Assembly: GCA_010015675.1 (NCBI GenBank)
Contig: ML977013.1
Location: forward strand, 29,816 to 93,815
Direction: 5' to 3'
Length of the DNA stretch: 64,000 bases
Source of the DNA: Byssothecium circinans
Lineage: Eukaryota; Ascomycota; Dothideomycetes; Pleosporales; Massarinaceae
Shown: piece by piece, positions 8,989-20,798 of the stretch
How positions within the stretch are numbered: position 1 is the stretch's first letter
Layout: every line of letters starts with the position of its first letter
Notes under the pieces: generated by a model
What the model was told of the DNA's origin: nothing
Database searches by the model: none
What the model saw: only the letters and a program-made list of their open reading frames with translations
Program-made: the position numbers and the translations under genes

Positions 8989-11900
8989 CTACGCGCCCTG
9001 ACTTCCAGCACCAAGATCGCTCAAGAACGCAGGAAGTGCTGCCCGATACGGCTGGCTGAACTCGATAGCAATCTGCTGCTGATACCAATTGTGCCGCGCA
9101 TTGTGGTCCTGTACGAGATTATGCGCCAGCTCGTGGCAAAACGTCAGGAACCAACTGTCCAGTGCCGTCTGCCTTCCCGTTGCCGTCCTATAGTCCTGGA
9201 AGTGCAAGCCCATGAACCATGCCAGGTTGAAGTACAAGGTGTTACTTAGATTGAAAGCGACCGTGTTGGAGCCCTTGTCGAGAAAGATGTTGAGGGCGGC
9301 GGGATTAACGCTGAAGATAGATGCGAGGCCAAAGATAAGAGGCAGAAAGGCCTGGAGCTCGGCGTGGATGTCCTTGGGCTGTTCGGTCTGCTCCCGACCA
9401 TAGTAGACGTCGATATGACGGCCTGAGTATGGGATGGTGAAGGCTTTGTAGAGGTTCTCCCACTGCTCACCAGAGCAATAACCGCCCTTGTCGAGCTCGC
9501 TGGCATCTTGATGGTGCTTGGTGTTGATGTTGTCCATGCCCGCGGGTCGGCACTCCTTGATTGCATTCTTAATATTAGCTTTTGTGGCTTGGATGTCGCG
9601 GTTGATTTGCGGGCCGTCGGTCCTGGTAGACGGTGTCTGCGTCTTCTTGAAGAGGTTCTTGGTGAAGTTACTGAATATGCTGTTGTCGTTGTTGTGTTTG
9701 GAGTTTTCTGCTATCTCCATGTCGTCTGCACCACCAAACGCGCCAGGCATCTTTTGCGTCTTGTCGGGCGTTGGTCCAGGAGACAGTTCTTTCCCGCTGA
9801 AATCGCCTTTCTCTGGCGTGGGAGGGGCAACGCCAGATTTGGCCCGTTCAGCAGCACTCTGTTGCTCTTCATACTGACGCTCGAGTTCCTGCTGCTTAGC
9901 AACGCGAGCCTCGTGCTCTTTCTTCCGGAGGATACGCTCGACGTTGATACCCTTTTCCTGTAGCCGACGAAGAGACTCTGTCAAGATTCGCTCAAGTGCA
10001 ATAGTGTCATTTTGCTTTGGACGCTGGATGAGCTGTCGAACGAGCTCGGAGCTGACCTCGTACAGATCGTACTTAGGCGTTACGTACAGGACGGTGCCGA
10101 CGCCGGTCTTTTTCACAATGACAGCCGTCCGTCTCATGGACGTGGCTACGTTGCGATCCGTCAACGAAAAGCGTATGGAGATGTCAGACACACACTGCAC
10201 TGTGAGATTTAAATTGAGCCATTTTGCATCATGGCGTATGCTCTTCCGTGAGGCGTCGCGTTCATATTCGTGGAGAAACAATCTGGCGCGTTCGAGTATG
10301 TCCTTTCGCAATTGCTGCGCTGGAGTCTGGTCTCGCGTTGGGTTTCCGATGCGCTTCTCCGATTTGATCACTTCAGACAGCCTCTTCACGCCGAATCGAG
10401 CATAGAACTCTTCAAGAACTTCTTCCTGCGGCGCTGCAATGAGAAATTCTCGGAATCGCATGAAGTAGCTGATGTCATCAACGATTACAATATCACTTGG
10501 CTTGTTCAAGGAGTATTCGCGGTGCGTGCCTGGCTCGTCAAAGTCGTCCAGCGGGTCTTCCTCGACGGAAATCAACTTCTTGGAGTCATCTTTGATATCG
10601 CGGTAACCGAGGAACGCACTTGAAGCCATCAACTGTTTGACCAAATCCTTATCCTTCAAAAGGTTGGTGGCGTTCTCAGCTAGCTTGCGCAGCAGGTCCG
10701 TGTATCGTTCAGGTCCGATAGTGTTGAGGAATCGAGCAGGATTCCGGCAAAGAAGACTGGCTAGATCGTGACTACTAGGTTCGTGCTTTGCCCCCACTTT
10801 GAGGAGGAAAGCAGTCGCTTCGGCGCCATATTGCACGTAATCGAGGATGCCCTTGTATTCCTGATCGTGACCAACGAACACAGTTTCCGGAGCGTCGTAA
10901 TGATGAACTCTCATTTCAGCTTTACCAGTCTGCTGCCGTGTACGGTCTTCGAAACCGCTACAGCTGGGATCAAGATAGTATTTCCTGAAAATTGGCACAA
11001 TCCCAGCCCCAGCGAGACCCTCCACCAATTTCCGATCATGGTCCAGCTCAGCCGCTCTGCTTGCCATATAGGCAAACTGCATCTCGGCATCGATTCTGGT
11101 CTTCGGAGGTGACTTGATTAACCGTAGTACACAGTCTTTGATCTCCGGATCGCGTTTGACGCCGAGTTTGTCTGCATAAGGGCGAAAATCGGATCGTAAG
11201 ACGGCGTAGCCTAGACATGCAGCCTGCTCGTTTATGAAGCATTGAAATGGCCCAACTAGAGCAGGGAAAGGCGCCTGCTCTGTGGGAAGGATTGGAACTG
11301 TGACAGAAGCAAGCTGCTTTGCTTCGCTCGAGTAGCTGTTGCTGAAGTAGTTTTGCAGGAAATATTGGATGGTCCGATGGTAAAGCTGCAAATCATTTGT
11401 CTTTCCCGCGCGGTGTAGAATATCCACAATGGTGGCCGTATCAGGCCATTGCTTCAACCCAAGTCGCAACAACATTATCCCTTCGCGAGAAGTAGGCTTG
11501 AAATCAAAAGGCAGCTTGACTTGATTCAGACCCATGGCAACAATGGATTGTTCCGGAGCGTACAATTCTGCCGCCTTGAATAGCTGACCCTGTTTCACAG
11601 AAGCTCCCTGTCCGGGCAAGAACGCGGTCTCCCGTAAGAGATTCAAGTCTTTCTTCGGCAGCTCGTCCATGACGGACGCAAAGTATCGAATGAGGTCAGC
11701 ATGATTCCAGGCTTCCTTCTCCGAGGACGATCCTGGTGCTTGGTTCAGCATACGGTTAAAGACCACCATCAGATCAACCGTCTTCCGCACCCCTAGAGCT
11801 ACCAAGAACTTTTCCTTCCAGTTGAATTGAATGACGGTCGGTAAATCGTCGAAGAGCTTGACGTTCGGGAAGTATGCTTCTTCAGGTTTGCGCATCCCAG

Positions 11901-14166
11901 CTTTCGTTGGCAAGATGGGATGAGGTGTCAAGATGTTGACGACTGCTTCTCTGGAGGCAGGGTCCAGTTGGTCCCAGCACTTCGACGCTAGTATTAGTAT
12001 TTGACTCGCTAGCTTTTCCGAGGTTGTGAATTCTTGAAGCTGAGGGGCGGCTGTCATAAACCGTAGCCATCGTACCATCGAAAGCTCGGCCCAGCCGAAC
12101 ATTTGTAGCTGGCTCAGCGGAATAGACTTCGAGAATTTGAAAGGGATCGTTTCTGGAGGAACTGGTAGTGTCGGTGTTATCCGTACCGCGTTGATGTACG
12201 TATCGACTTCACCGAGAGGCAACATCTTGCCAGAGCTCTGGTCGTCGGTGGCATCGATTCTCGCGATCGTGACTGTGAACAAATTACGAACGCCAGCCTG
12301 ATCGATTTCGCCGCTATCGAGCTTGGCACCGCACCACTTGAGAAATTCCGCAAGCTCTTCCTCGCTCAGAGCCCGGCGTTCCAGGCCATTCCTGATGTCT
12401 GTCATTGTAAGGTCTGAGATGAAACCTCGCTGATGCAGGCTGAGCATGAAAGTATAGGCTTTTGTTGCGAGTTCTTGCGGAACCATGGGAACCTCGCCTA
12501 GAAAGCTCAGAGTTTCTGCGGGCATTCGTACGTCTTTACTCGCCATGACTCCTTTTGAAGACAAAATATCAATAGAGCGGTCTTTGGAACAGTTCCAAAA
12601 CGCCTCGCTCATTGTGTCGCCAAGTAGTGTGGAAGGATGTGAAGCGTTTGCTGTAAACTGCTGGAAGATGTAGGCAGCTTTCTCTACGAGAGTCTCCATT
12701 GGGTCTTGTCCAAATCTTGCTCGTAGTTCAGCAAAGTCAGAAACATATGTGATACGGCAGGCTAGACCGGCAACACGAAGTAGTTCCTTGTTCCAGTCGG
12801 CGATGTTTCGAGCGTGAAGGTCGATGTTCTCACGTTCCACGGTGGGGATCAACGAAGGCGCAGAAACGTGAGCAAGGAAGCCGGTGGTCTGAGCTGTTGG
12901 AAATCCGATAAAAATTCGTCCAGCCTTGGTGGGAAGCACTTCTGAGAATATTCGTGCAGCTAGGTCTGCAGTGGCCCCCGAGCCCATCGACAAAGAAGCA
13001 GACGCATCATGATAGGGCGAGGTCAGGAGGGCCACGCGGGTCTTCTTAGGTGGTGGCTTCTTGGTTGCCCGCTCTATTTCCGCCGCGAACTTCGATGTGA
13101 CGTGAGTAGTGACCTCGACTGTACAAACTTGTAGGAAGATTACTCCCTTCGATTCACCGGATATGTCTCCGTTCGTTGGCCTGCTTTCTGGAATCGGTAG
13201 CGGTTTGCTAGCTTTGGGCGGTGCGGGCGTCGAAGGGGCGGAAAACCTCGAAAAGAAGCTCTTTAAACTAGTCCCTGCATTTCGTACCTCTGCTTGGACT
13301 ACTTCCGCGGCTCGCTTGGGTGGATTCTGGGCCGTGGCAATAACATTGTTCCAAACAGCATCGATCTGAGAATGTTGGCGGTTCACGTGGGAGACACGCA
13401 TGAACTTGCCTTGTGTTTCTGTCTTCAAGCTCTGGGGGACTCGAAGTTCTGTCGCTGGGGACGTTTTCTTGTTGAACGAGATGACTTTGTGATCATCAAG
13501 ATGCAGCTCGATGGAGCTGAGGCCGACAAAGGTAAGACTCGTTGCTAGAAACTGACATAGCGTTGGTATGTTGGGTACCTTGGACGGGCTGTATGACGGT
13601 GATGCTGGGTTGGCTTGTCGGTAGTCGAGCGAGAACGTCGTGTTGGACGTTTGGTGTTCCTGAGGCACTGGCGCCACTTTCGTCGACAAGGTGTTGCCTT
13701 TCCAGTAAAAGGCCATCGTCCGATCACCGGACACAACGAACGGCTCATCACAGTCTGAGAAGACACTGTAGAAGCCTACACCGAAAGCTCCAATCTTTGT
13801 TTCATCAGGGTTACCGTCTGCGATACTTTTCAGGCGGGTCCAGTCAGCGGCAGTGAACGGCTCTCCATTGTTGGACACAATGAGGCGCTTCAATGTATGG
13901 TTCTGGATGATGTGTCTGAGCAAAATCGATCTGTCAGAACTCTGGGGTGATGGTATTGTGAGTGATGGGTCAGTCTCGTATTTGATAACGACACCAGTAG
14001 CCCCTGCATCGGAGGCGTTCTGGATAAGCTCTCGTAAAGTCGTATGTTCGGTGGAATAGCGAGCAAGAACTTTATCGATCAACGCTCGGGTATTCACCGT
14101 CACCTCGCTGTCGTGGCCATCAGCCATGGTCTGGTTGCGCAGCCGCGCAAAGTCGACTGCAGCCAT
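8989..14166 (-). CDS. Sacsin-like GHKL ATPase protein (fungal DUF3684 type) with C-terminal HEXXH
   Basis: Single-exon gene of 1725 residues. Residues about 20-190 form a Bergerat (HSP90/sacsin-type) ATPase: the N box TLRELIQNASDAGAT supplies the Mg-binding Asn, and the G1 region reads DGNPDETKIGAFGVGFYSVF. The long middle is typical of fungal DUF3684 proteins, which are conserved but poorly characterised; a role as a large chaperone-like scaffold is inferred from sacsin. Near the C terminus, WFLTFCHELAHNLVQDH contains HELAH, which matches the zinc-metalloprotease HEXXH pattern. An EF in IAIEF follows about 20 residues later, but I cannot prove it is the third ligand. Start choice: ATG 14166 gives MAAVDFARLRNQT just before the ATPase; an in-frame ATG at 14247 would add 27 atypical residues. 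The gene is divergent from TRS120. The frame stays open after the stop (see 8761-8988). Confidence 0.85.
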   Translation of the reverse strand: MAAVDFARLRNQTMADGHDSEVTVNTRALIDKVLARYSTEHTTLRELIQNASDAGATGVVIKYETDPSLTIPSPQSSDRSILLRHIIQNHTLKRLIVSNNGEPFTAADWTRLKSIADGNPDETKIGAFGVGFYSVFSDCDEPFVVSGDRTMAFYWKGNTLSTKVAPVPQEHQTSNTTFSLDYRQANPASPSYSPSKVPNIPTLCQFLATSLTFVGLSSIELHLDDHKVISFNKKTSPATELRVPQSLKTETQGKFMRVSHVNRQHSQIDAVWNNVIATAQNPPKRAAEVVQAEVRNAGTSLKSFFSRFSAPSTPAPPKASKPLPIPESRPTNGDISGESKGVIFLQVCTVEVTTHVTSKFAAEIERATKKPPPKKTRVALLTSPYHDASASLSMGSGATADLAARIFSEVLPTKAGRIFIGFPTAQTTGFLAHVSAPSLIPTVERENIDLHARNIADWNKELLRVAGLACRITYVSDFAELRARFGQDPMETLVEKAAYIFQQFTANASHPSTLLGDTMSEAFWNCSKDRSIDILSSKGVMASKDVRMPAETLSFLGEVPMVPQELATKAYTFMLSLHQRGFISDLTMTDIRNGLERRALSEEELAEFLKWCGAKLDSGEIDQAGVRNLFTVTIARIDATDDQSSGKMLPLGEVDTYINAVRITPTLPVPPETIPFKFSKSIPLSQLQMFGWAELSMVRWLRFMTAAPQLQEFTTSEKLASQILILASKCWDQLDPASREAVVNILTPHPILPTKAGMRKPEEAYFPNVKLFDDLPTVIQFNWKEKFLVALGVRKTVDLMVVFNRMLNQAPGSSSEKEAWNHADLIRYFASVMDELPKKDLNLLRETAFLPGQGASVKQGQLFKAAELYAPEQSIVAMGLNQVKLPFDFKPTSREGIMLLRLGLKQWPDTATIVDILHRAGKTNDLQLYHRTIQYFLQNYFSNSYSSEAKQLASVTVPILPTEQAPFPALVGPFQCFINEQAACLGYAVLRSDFRPYADKLGVKRDPEIKDCVLRLIKSPPKTRIDAEMQFAYMASRAAELDHDRKLVEGLAGAGIVPIFRKYYLDPSCSGFEDRTRQQTGKAEMRVHHYDAPETVFVGHDQEYKGILDYVQYGAEATAFLLKVGAKHEPSSHDLASLLCRNPARFLNTIGPERYTDLLRKLAENATNLLKDKDLVKQLMASSAFLGYRDIKDDSKKLISVEEDPLDDFDEPGTHREYSLNKPSDIVIVDDISYFMRFREFLIAAPQEEVLEEFYARFGVKRLSEVIKSEKRIGNPTRDQTPAQQLRKDILERARLFLHEYERDASRKSIRHDAKWLNLNLTVQCVSDISIRFSLTDRNVATSMRRTAVIVKKTGVGTVLYVTPKYDLYEVSSELVRQLIQRPKQNDTIALERILTESLRRLQEKGINVERILRKKEHEARVAKQQELERQYEEQQSAAERAKSGVAPPTPEKGDFSGKELSPGPTPDKTQKMPGAFGGADDMEIAENSKHNNDNSIFSNFTKNLFKKTQTPSTRTDGPQINRDIQATKANIKNAIKECRPAGMDNINTKHHQDASELDKGGYCSGEQWENLYKAFTIPYSGRHIDVYYGREQTEQPKDIHAELQAFLPLIFGLASIFSVNPAALNIFLDKGSNTVAFNLSNTLYFNLAWFMGLHFQDYRTATGRQTALDSWFLTFCHELAHNLVQDHNARHNWYQQQIAIEFSQPYRAALPAFLSDLGAGSQGA

Positions 14167-14702
14167 GGTGGGCGGCTTCCAGAATTGCGGATCGGATCCC
14201 AAAAATCGGCGGTGATAGTGTTCGGGCTGAGCCTTTTGAAAGTGCACGGGCGATGCTTAGTTTTCCATGTAGTGACCGGTTGATGGGTGTACTGGAGGAT
14301 TGTTAGAGCGTGGCGGCACCTTAGTGTGGCGAAGTAAGAGGAAGAAAGTGATGGAATATGAGAGAATCCGAATAGGTCCGTCTATATCCTCGCTATGCAA
14401 TAAAAGAATAAAAAGCCGGAGAAGGTTGAAGTTGGGAATGGACGTGATGTATTTGGGTGCATTTCGCATGTGAGGCAGGCGGAAAGATGTCGGTCCATGC
14501 ACGGTTTCGACTAATGACCAGAGAGGCTAGCGCGCCAAGTCTCTAGCGCTTCCACCGTGGATTCAACATCGTTTCTCACCGTTGCTAAGGTCTTTTACAC
14601 TCTAATATCCCATCCATTATGCGTGCGGAGGCGGTATTTGCCTCACGAAAACGATAAACCTGCTCAAGCGACCAACCAGGTCTGGCAGTCCTCGATGTGG
14701 CG
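14167..14702. promoter_or_regulatory. Bidirectional promoter of the ATPase gene and TRS120
   Basis: The two divergent starts are 536 bases apart, so this spacer must carry both promoters. I see no strong TATA box and no clear conserved operator. Open frames inside are short and domain-free. Confidence 0.5.
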
Positions 14703-17700
14703 ATGGCGGTCGATCCTCTCTCCCCTATTGCGCCTGCGCGCATACGGGCTCTGCTACTTCCTGTCGGCCGCATCAAGCGCTCACGGTTCCTAGCCTTTGT
14801 TGAGGCTCTACAGCCATATCGCCTCATTCGCCTTGGAGATGTCAGCCCAGATCCCCGGCCAGATAGGAGTATGGACCCACTGAGGCATCATCATCCCCAG
14901 ATGTATTTGCTGATCTTGGCTCTGCGCAGACATGTTTTCCCCCCTTGCATTTCCGAGTGGAACTCTTTTATATGACCTATCAACATCATTACCACCACCT
15001 TCTCACCTGTCTTTGTCTCCGTTTGAGCAATTCCGGGAACCGCTTTTGATCATTGGCATTGCAGATGGGTCCGAGTACCCTTCGCTCCAGTCACGTGCCG
15101 ATCAAGAAGGTGATGCATCTCAAGATCAGGAGCTGAAGAATGAAAATGGAGCGCAGATCCAGTCAGCGATCGAAGGATTGCAGGAAAACTACCCACGAGC
15201 ATCTCTGCACACTCTCATGATGTTTGATTCGACGAACCAGTGCCCACATCCCCAGCTTCCACCAGAGACCCTATTCGTACCTCCAGCAGCTCAGCTCAGG
15301 GCTACAACTATGAAAACGCTCATGTGCGATCTCACATCCACGCTTCTGGCCGAGCTGACAACTCTTGCGAGGTCTATCCAAGCTTTGCCTACTCTCCTTT
15401 CGCCAGCGTCGCAAACAGGATTGACGGACAGTGTCCCAAACTGGGCTGGTCCAGATCATGCGGGCGCGTCAAACTCTCATCGTAATTCTCAGATTCCCAC
15501 GACCAGTAGGCCGGAGTCTCCAATACCCGGAACCCAAAAAGATCTTCATCGAATGTCCATGCCTGTTTTGCCTTCAGCCTCGGGAGGACCATTGACCGCG
15601 GAAGACCCCAGAGCGACATCGCCCACCGCGCAAGGAGCTCGCACACCACCTACTACTTTCGACGAAATTTCTGGGGTGAATGCTGCAAACGCTCTGCATC
15701 GAACAAACTCTAACCCACTCAAACCCAACGGAGCGACGCGAGATCAGAGTGCCGAAAGGATTTCAATTCACGGATTTGGGTCGGGAGGTGTCAGTGAACG
15801 AGCGCGAAACAAAGCACGCGGAAGAGTGAGCGTCGTTATCGGAACCTTGTACCTGTCTTCTGGGCAGTGGAGCGAGGCTTTGAAAGAACTTACAGAAGGC
15901 GCTACCCGGGCGAAAGCACTTAGTGACCATCTATGGCACGCAAAGGCTCTAGAAAACATCATGGTGTGTTTGTTACTATATGCTTGGTCTGGGTACGAGT
16001 TTCAGGTAAGACTCGGCCTCATGTGTTCAAGGCCATGCTTAACAAGTCTTAGATACCTCAAATTTGCTATCCGACATTAGACAAGTCATCAACCTTAAAG
16101 TCTCCACAATATACTCCATCAGCTAGCGCAGCCGATCTGTCCACTGCGGCGCCCCCTAGGTCTTCTCAGCATGAAGCGGCGCTAGAGAGGTTGAACGCAT
16201 TGCTTCCCGACCTTGTCAACATGATTTTGAACATCTACACGCGTGCCTCGAACTTCGTCGGCGAAAATCTTCCCCCATTAGCTTTCTCAGAATGCGTGAT
16301 ACGGTTCTCGAAGCTCTTAGCTGCAATGAATCTGTCCGCCGGATATCTCGACGTAGACGCATTGCAGTACCTTGTTCAGAACACGCCTTTTCGGGAAAAA
16401 CCAAGGCTCTCGGTGCCCAGATTGAGCATTAATCCTACAAGAAACGACATAGCCGCAATGCTGTTCCGCGCTTTGCCTGGTCCGTTGGAGTCTTCGGGTA
16501 TGGGCCCCACAGATCGTGTGGTAGTGCTAGCAGGAGTTGCGTCAGTTCTATCGGCGTTAGAGCTGCAGAGGAAAAAAGCCATTGTCATGAAAGAATTCAT
16601 CACGTCGCTAATTCCTGGCTTAGTTCAGGCTCGAAAAGTCGGAGCAGCTGAAATGGGAGTTCATCCCGCAGCAGGGCTCGCGGCACTCAACATGGCCAGC
16701 ACTAGCTCGTCTGGCGCTGGTGCTGTGAACCTCGGTGAAGGAGAAGTCGAAAATGGCATCGACGAATTTCTGGGCCTTCTTGGTCGCACATACGGAATAC
16801 CCGACACGAGGAACATCACCTGGTCGCAATCACTGGCTGCAACGGCGAATGGAGAAAACGTTACCTCTCCTAACAATACAAGCCAGGGTGTTGTCGAAGA
16901 GGTTCTGCGCATCTCTTCTCTGAGGTCTTTTGGTAGCCTAGGCCTGAAGCTTGACATACTCCGCATGTGCATCAATTTCTGCGAGGCGCTTCCAGATTTC
17001 AACGGAGTTATACATTTCACAGCCCTGCTTTTACGATTAGCTGGCCCGGGAACAGCACCGAAGCCCAATAGCACCGACGTTTTTGTATCCCTACCGCGTG
17101 AAGAGCAAGTGCGATTGTTCACCAATATCTCCCGGACGGTTGCTGCAGCAAAGAAACTTGGACTTCAGCATGCTGAGACTGAGTATTGGGATGATTTTCT
17201 AGTCCGTGGGTTGTTCATCATGGAAGAGCCTCTTCCTCTTCGCTTGACCCAGCATCGTCCAGCTGAGCTGAAGTCAACCATAAAAGAGGGGCCATTCATA
17301 CACAATCCATGGAACAAGCAGGCTTCGAGCGATGTCGATACAACACTTGTCGCAAACGAAGAATATCGCTTCGTGATAGCTTTACAAAACCCCTACGACT
17401 TTGAGCTGGAGGTTGACTCGCTCCGAATAGCTGCTGAGGGTGTCGACTTTGCGGCGCACGAGGACAAGTTCCTACTTGGCCCCTACAGAACGCAAAAATT
17501 CCCTATCACAGGTGTGGCACGTTCGGTGGGGACTTTGAACGTCATTGGGTGTTTTATCAAAGTCACTGGCTGTCGAGAGCGCCTCTTTCCAATCTTCCCT
17601 GAACCTTGGAAACCCGAACGAGAACTCAAGATGAAGAAGATTGGACTCAAAGCTTGCCTGGGGGTTCCCACGTCTCGACCCGCTTCAGCAGAGGGGACAG

Positions 17701-19355
17701 CGACCAGTTTGGTCAGAACAGGTGCTCCCAAGCCAGAATCCTTGACTTTTAGTGTGATTCCGGACCAACCTGTTGTCATCGTCACTGATGTTTCACTACC
17801 GCAAGGGGCTTTGATGGTCCTTGAAGGGGAGAGAAAGAGGTTTAGAGTTACTGTCCGAAACACTTCACAGACAACAGCTGTCGACTTTGTCCATATCTCG
17901 TTCCAAGATACGGCAACAGCCGCAATCCAAGCCACTACATCGAATCGAGATCTTCCGGCCGCCGAACTGCACGAGCTTGAAGTTCGGCTTGCGCACTATC
18001 CCTCGCTTCGATGGATCAAAGATAAAGATGCAGAGGCCATCTCGATTGGTCCGGGCCAAGATGCTAACTTTGAGATTGAGGTCGTCGGTCGCACGCGGCT
18101 AACAGAAGCAATTGTTCAATTAGATTACGCATATCTCGGAAAACGCCGATCGGAAGTACAAGAGCAATTCTTCACCCGGCAGGTGTCAATTCCCGTATCC
18201 ATTACCGTCAATGCAAGCGTCCAACTTCAACGACCAGATATTGTGCCTTTATCAGGGGACTTTGCTTGGTCACATCAGCTCAACCGACCGTCTTCTGCTG
18301 TCTCCTCTCCATTAGCATCTATTGCGCCTTCTTCATCCTTAGTCGATAAGAACGATGCCCATTTCCAGACTTTCCTACGCCATACACGCATAAAAGGCCA
18401 CGGCGACGAATACTGTATGCTTCTTCTAGACCTCCGAAACTCGTGGCCGAATCCACTTCATATATCGCTACAAGTGAGGCCGACTCAGATCGAAGATGAG
18501 ATATCGGAAGAGTTCTGGAGTAGAGCATACACAGTACACGAAGTTATTCAGCCGGGCCATGTCAAACGCGTTGTCATTATACTTCCGAAGATCTACCTCG
18601 CAAATCCTCACGCCCCTGTGCCTTCCCTCAATCCCGCGAACCAACGTCAGTTCGTTGTCAGCGCAAGCAAAGTTCCTCCTGACGTCGAGCGAGCCAGCAG
18701 AGAAGCCTTTTGGTATCGTTATGAGCTTTTAAAGCTTATCAGAGGGACGTGGACAGAGGATGGCAAAGGTCGACATGGCGAGCTTGAACTGCGTACTATC
18801 CGCTTCACACCCCGCATGGTCGAAGCTGTGAAGCTGGAAGACCTTATCATCGAGACGGCCATTGTACCGGATAGCCCTGCAGAGAATGGAGACGATGTAA
18901 TCACTCAGCTCGGTTGCTCGAGGTTCGAAGTACGAGCCGATGACTTCCTTACGCTCAGGACCAAGGTTTACAATCGAAGTCCAAAGCCAATCTTGCCGCT
19001 CCTGCGACTACAGCCACATCTCGCCGGTCTCCCACACAACGTTGCGCTCGACCTCGACAAGCGCTTTTCATGGAGCGGAGTACTTCAGCGCCGTCTCCCG
19101 CTTGTCCAGCCTGGGCAAGCCGTGGAGACCGAACTCGGCGTCATTGCATTGAACAGTGGGGTATATGAGATCGGAGCTTCCGTCGATGAAGTAGAGATGC
19201 TGGTTGAGGAGAGCAAAGGTGCAGGAAACAGAGCGAGAAGTGGCACGGCCACAATGTTCCAGGCAGATGTGTTAGGCGATCCAAAGTTGAGATCGTGGCA
19301 TATGAAAGAGCCGTGTACAATTGTTGTACGGCGGAGAGACGATGAGAGTGAGTGA
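14703..19355 (+). CDS. TRS120: TRAPPII complex subunit Trs120 (HypA, TRAPPC9)
   Basis: Subunit of the TRAPPII tethering complex and Rab11/Ypt31 exchange factor acting at the late Golgi in exocytic traffic; the Aspergillus ortholog is HypA. Three exons, 14703-14868, 14930-16005 and 16053-19355, give 1514 residues, normal for the family. The N terminus (MAVDPLSPIAPARIRALLLP, then GRIKRSRFL and RLGDVSPDPRP) and the exon-2 start (MFSPLAFPSGTLLYD) match the conserved Trs120 opening. Both introns have consensus ends and restore the frame across conserved text (DRN-MFSPLAF and YEFQ-IPQICYP). A low-complexity serine/proline segment occupies residues about 190-330. The C-terminal half is beta-rich, as expected for the ASPM/SPD-2-like domains of TRAPPC9. 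A GTG at 14697 is in frame but the first ATG is 14703. Confidence 0.92.
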
Positions 19356-19608
19356 GGTGACATATTGAGCGTAGATACCTAAGTATATTTGGAAACTTTT
19401 TGGCAGCTTATATCAGCATGCCAGTGTTTTGTGTGATATGTTCACTGTATGAGGCCTCTTGATGATTGGACGGAATTTGAGACGGTGCAAATTGTCATAT
19501 GGGTAGCGATTGCCTTGCGTTTGTCTATACGTTAGTTCAAAGTCATAGTCACTTCACATACTCATTGCGACTCGGTGCTTTACGCTTTTCACCTCTCTAG
19601 TGTAGTCT

Positions 19609-20516
19609 TTGTATCCTATCCAAAGGCTATATCGAAGCCACATCCAAAGGGCCGACGACCAAGAAGCGCTGACCCCCCTCCCGCTCACGCCCCCTTGCAC
19701 CGGCCTCAACGCTGCCGACATTGCCGCCTTGCGTGCGCTGAACCCTACAACCGACGATGAAGCTGACTTCTTCTCGCTCTTCAAAACGATCAAGGTCACT
19801 CTCTGCCAAGCCAGCATCGATGAGCTTATCAAAATTTCCGAGGTCGACACCCTAGCCGACATAGTCGAGCACCTGATCTTCGGCACCGAGACGCTCGAGC
19901 AATACCTATCTTACATCACGGCTTTCGATATAGACCAGCGCGAAGAGAAGCGGAGGAAGAGGGCGCTGTATATGAAAAGTGTCAACGAGGAGATGAACAA
20001 CGCGCATGAGATGGTTGCTGAATTGACGGAGGCGGTATTCGCTTTTGGAAATCTCAAGACTATAAGTGTGGAGGATAGGCCTGCGGACTGGACAAATGAT
20101 CTAGGCTGGAAAGAGCCATTAGGATATGAGAAGATCAAGATGGAGATGGATGTTGATTTGCGCTGGAATGGGCCATGTGCAGACCCCGCGACGAGACAGT
20201 TACTGAGCTGCATTAGAATGTGCCAAAGAAGAGCAAACAATTCGTCTACGCGGTAGCTTTCATGATCATATGGGAATTGAATAGGGCTTGCCGAATGGTG
20301 GCTCTTGATCTGTCTATTGCTGGGTACATGGCTATGATACGGAAAGAAGAGGACGATGGGCAGACAGACAGAAAGGTGAAGAGGTACTTCATCATGCCTT
20401 TCCATCCCTCTGCCGAAATCTTCCGGCATGTGATGCACAACAATATAAGGTCAATCGAGAGCAGAGACGTGGATACGGACGTTGTAGGGCCTGAAGAAGG
20501 ATCTGGGCCCACTTAG
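19609..20516 (+). pseudogene. F-box/LRR-like hypothetical protein, disrupted
   Basis: Two overlapping open stretches lie in different frames. The first (about 19609-20256) has no ATG at its head. It reads FFSLFKTIKVTLCQASIDEL, then IKISEVDTLADIVEHLIFG, and later FGNLKTISVEDRPADW. This pattern resembles the leucine-rich body of fungal F-box proteins, where a conserved stretch follows a missing F-box. The second (20220-20516) starts in another frame with KQFVYAVAFMIIWELNRACR. No convincing intron joins them. Loss of the start and of the F-box plus the frame change suggest a decayed copy. An unrecognised multi-exon gene remains possible. Confidence 0.4.
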
Positions 20517-20795
20517 TTGAGGGATTTCCTAGGAGGCAGGATGCGGTGAACCTCCGTTCTCAATCAGCGCGCTCGTCTCCGCTATCCCTAACTTTGCTAA
20601 CGTTCCCAACGCTACCTTGCTAGGAGGTATCTACTACGCGGCTCTACTATGGAGAATATCGACAACGAGCTGAGTCTTTTGCCAGGAGTCACCTTGCATA
20701 AGAGAGGAGGTTTTGCTTTTTGAATGCCATGGAGTCGAATTCGGGATGGTGTGGGTGGTGCACATGTGGTCTGGCCAACGCCTAAAAAGAAGGGC
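20517..20795. other. Spacer between the F-box-like relic and the MITE
   Basis: No gene is supported in these 279 bases. They are GC-balanced and contain short repeats of AGGAGG and TCGTCTC but no element boundary I can define. Confidence 0.35.
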
Positions 20796-20798
20796 TTA

